Shown in pieces: positions 57,520-59,484 of a stretch of 59,484 nt of DNA. Each line of letters begins with the position of its first letter. Within the stretch, counting starts at the first letter, position 1. The stretch is from the NCBI GenBank assembly GCA_902492185.1, contig CABUKY010000001.1:1-59484 (forward strand), given 5' to 3'. The notes under the pieces were generated by a model. That model had not been told where the DNA came from. It did no database searches and worked only from the letters and a program-made list of their open reading frames with translations. The position numbers were made by a program, and so were the translations under genes. Origin of the DNA: an uncultured Collinsella sp. Lineage in GTDB: Bacteria > Actinomycetota > Coriobacteriia > Coriobacteriales > Coriobacteriaceae.

Positions 57520-58544
57520 TTAGGCCTCCAACGGATGAGCGGGCACCGACTCGCCGGCGGCAAGTGCGGCCTCACAGGCCACCACATCGTGCTCGATATC
57601 ATCGACCAGTGCCATGAACTCCTCGTATGTGGAGCAACGCACCACCTGAGCGCGCCAGGCGGCAGCATGGGGCATGCCCTTTAGATACCAGCTTGCGTAC
57701 GTGCGGGCACGCGACATGAGCGGCAACAGCTCGTGCGTGAGCGTCAGGTGCTCGCGCAGGGCATCCAGGCGCTCAACCGAGGAGCGAGAAGGAACCGGCG
57801 TGCCATCGAGTGCAAGGGCTCGGGCATCGCCGAACACCCATGGATTGCCGTAGATGCCGCGCGCGATAAACACCGCGCTGGCACCCGAGCTTTGCAGATG
57901 CTCAGCAGCGTCCTCTGCCGAGAACACATCGCCCGAACCGATAACGGGAATCTCGACGGCGCCGGCCACCTCATCGACGACCGACCAATCGGCCTGGCCC
58001 AGCGACCATGTACCGCCACCGCGGCGGCCCCTGCTCCCTCAAGCATCTGGGCAAACGTCGCGGCGTTGCGGTCTTCGGCGTAAAAGCCCTTACGGATTTT
58101 TACGGTCACGGGCACATGCGCCGCACCCACCGCCGCCTCGACGATCTGCTCGGCCAGATCGGGAGTGCGCATAAGCGCCGAGCCCTCGCCCTTGGTGACG
58201 ACCTTGCGAGCCGGGCAGGCCATGTTGATATCGATCAGCGACAGGCGATCGCCCACACGCTCCTCGACGGCAGCAACAGCGCTCGCAAACTGATCGGGCT
58301 TGGAGCCAAAGAGCTGCACGCAGATCTGCTGCTCCTCATCGGCCGGCAGTACCAGGCGCCACGTCTTATTGCTGGCATAGGCAAGGCCCGCCACGCTCAC
58401 CATCTCGCTATAGGCAAGATGGGCACCGCGACGGCGGCACATGATGCGATAGGCGGGATCGGTCACGCCCGCCATGGGAGCCATAAGGAACGGCTGCTCG
58501 GCATAGGCGCCAAGCAACAGCTTGCTGTATTCAGAAAGTGCCAT
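57520..58544 (-). pseudogene. tRNA-dihydrouridine synthase (DusB-like), frameshifted
   Basis: Two frames together make one Dus protein. From ATG 58544 the frame reads FLMAPMAGVTDPAYR, INMACPARKVV (catalytic Cys) and KIRKGF up to AVAVHGR near 58010, then changes to nonsense. A second frame resumes with GQADWSVVDEV (about 57993) and continues IPVIGSGDVFS to the stop at 57520. The segment normally between HGR and ADW is also short by several residues, so an out-of-frame deletion is more likely than a single base error. The gene would make a truncated protein lacking the C-terminal tRNA-binding domain, unless the frame change comes from assembly error. Confidence 0.85.
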
Positions 58545-58548
58545 GGAC

Positions 58549-59484
58549 CTACTCGTCCACCTTGAGAATCGCCATAAAGGCCTCCTGCGGAACCTCGACC
58601 GAGCCGATGGCCTTCATGCGCTTTTTGCCCTCTTTCTGCTTCTCGAGCAGCTTGCGCTTTCGCGAGATATCGCCGCCATAACACTTGGCCAGCACGTCCT
58701 TGCGGCGCGCTTTGACGGTAGAGCGGGCAATGATCTTGTTGCCGATGGCGCCCTGGATAGGCACCTCGAACAGCTGGCGCGGAATGATTTCCTTGAGCTT
58801 GTCGCACAGACCGCGGGCCAGGCCATAGGCCTTGTCCTTGTGCACGATAAACGACAGCGCATCCACCTCGTCGCCAGAAAGCAAGATATCGAGCTTAACG
58901 AGCTCGGAAGGACGATACTCGTTGAACTCGTAGTCGAGCGAGGCATAGCCCTTAGTGCGGCTCTTGAGCTGGTCAAAGAAGTCCAAGATGAGCTCGGCAA
59001 GCGGCATATCGAAGCGCATCTCGACCGATTTGCTCGTCAGGTGGATCATGTCGGTCGTAACGCCGCGGTGCTCGATGGCGAGCTGCATGACGGCGCCCGT
59101 GTACTCAGGTGGGCAGATGATCTTTGCCTTGAGGTAGGGTTCCTCGATACGCTCGATGCGCGTGGCCTCGGGAAGGTCCTGCGGGCTGCGGACATCGATC
59201 ATTTCGCCGTCGGTCTTGTAGACGTGATAGTCGACCGAGGGACTCGTGGCAATGAGGTCCAGGTTGAACTCGCGCTCCAGGCGTTCCTTGACGACTTCCA
59301 TGTGCAGCAGACCCAGGAAGCCCACGCGGAAGCCAAAGCCGAGCGCCACGGACGTCTCGGGCTCCCACACCAACGAGGGGTCGTTAACGTGGAGCTTATC
59401 GAGTGCGTCACGCAGGTTCTCGTAGTCCTTGTTATCGATCGGGAACAGGCCCGTATAGACCATGGGCTTGGCCTCGCGGTAACC
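58549..59484 (-). CDS. lepA: Elongation factor 4 (LepA), C-terminal part
   Basis: The last 311 residues of LepA, a ribosome-associated GTPase that acts in initiation or back-translocation; the GTPase domain lies beyond the right edge. The visible part opens with GYREAKPMVYTGLFPIDN, contains RVGFLGLLHMEVVKERLERE and ends with the LepA-specific C-terminal domain AKCYGGDISRKRKLLEKQ followed by KEGKKRMKAIGSVEVPQEAF. The stop is 4 bp before the dus gene start. Length and ending are normal. Confidence 0.97.
   Translation of the reverse strand, partial: GYREAKPMVYTGLFPIDNKDYENLRDALDKLHVNDPSLVWEPETSVALGFGFRVGFLGLLHMEVVKERLEREFNLDLIATSPSVDYHVYKTDGEMIDVRSPQDLPEATRIERIEEPYLKAKIICPPEYTGAVMQLAIEHRGVTTDMIHLTSKSVEMRFDMPLAELILDFFDQLKSRTKGYASLDYEFNEYRPSELVKLDILLSGDEVDALSFIVHKDKAYGLARGLCDKLKEIIPRQLFEVPIQGAIGNKIIARSTVKARRKDVLAKCYGGDISRKRKLLEKQKEGKKRMKAIGSVEVPQEAFMAILKVDE

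Overview
The window is a gene-dense, GC-rich (roughly 60%) bacterial chromosome segment. Gene content and protein style point to an anaerobic gut actinobacterium of the Coriobacteriia, most like Collinsella. This is my inference from recognised families; no 16S gene or database match was available. Apart from one small remnant and one frameshifted gene, the coding sequences look intact.

Layout. 1-7.3 kb: end of a SipW-type secretion locus (partial TasA/camelysin-like substrate plus signal peptidase), a flavodoxin-like protein, an AAA/DUF4143 ATPase behind a 23-bp repeat array, and a heterodimeric ABC exporter. 7.4-11.4 kb: a coiled-coil wall-anchored protein, the SRP RNA (minus strand) beside a long palindrome, a TadA-glycerate kinase fusion and tRNA-Ser(UGA). 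11.4-16.2 kb: TetR regulator, LemA, IlvE, DedA and CysE. 16.2-20.6 kb: a MarR-ABC-ABC operon with two visible operators. 20.6-26.1 kb: small conserved protein, nitroreductase, a membrane protein, an NtrC/PrpR-like regulator with a damaged P-loop, a YeiH-type transporter and a GntR regulator. 26.2-31.3 kb: GlmS, LacI regulator, HAD phosphatase and LarE. 31.3-32.0 kb: an unusual non-coding island. 32.0-39.5 kb: a PTS operon (EIIBC, GatZ-like, transaldolase, split transketolase, EIIA) with a divergent LacI regulator. 39.6-45.6 kb: secreted nuclease, EF-G-like GTPase and an amino-acid ABC transporter. 45.6-59.5 kb: a housekeeping block on the minus strand (Pnp, RpsO, RecO, Era, DgkA, YbeY, PhoH, MtaB, DnaJ, a membrane DnaJ-like protein, HemW, a frameshifted Dus, LepA).

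How the genes work together. The PTS operon couples sugar uptake to the complete non-oxidative pentose-phosphate set (transaldolase plus two-subunit transketolase), and its two intergenic gaps carry strong RNA structures, so expression along the operon is probably staged. A nearly identical palindromic site lies upstream of ilvE and of the amino-acid ABC operon, suggesting one amino-acid-responsive regulator.

The most unusual content is non-coding. At least four dispersed intergenic repeat families are present. Two of them (21.8/31.3 kb and 45.65/45.9 kb) fold into long hairpins in which the arms differ between copies yet still pair, which is covariation expected if structure, rather than sequence alone, is preserved. 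A 170-bp array of nine CTCTCTAA sites sits in front of a 35-codon winged-helix-like remnant. I saw no CRISPR array, insertion sequence, prophage or replication origin.
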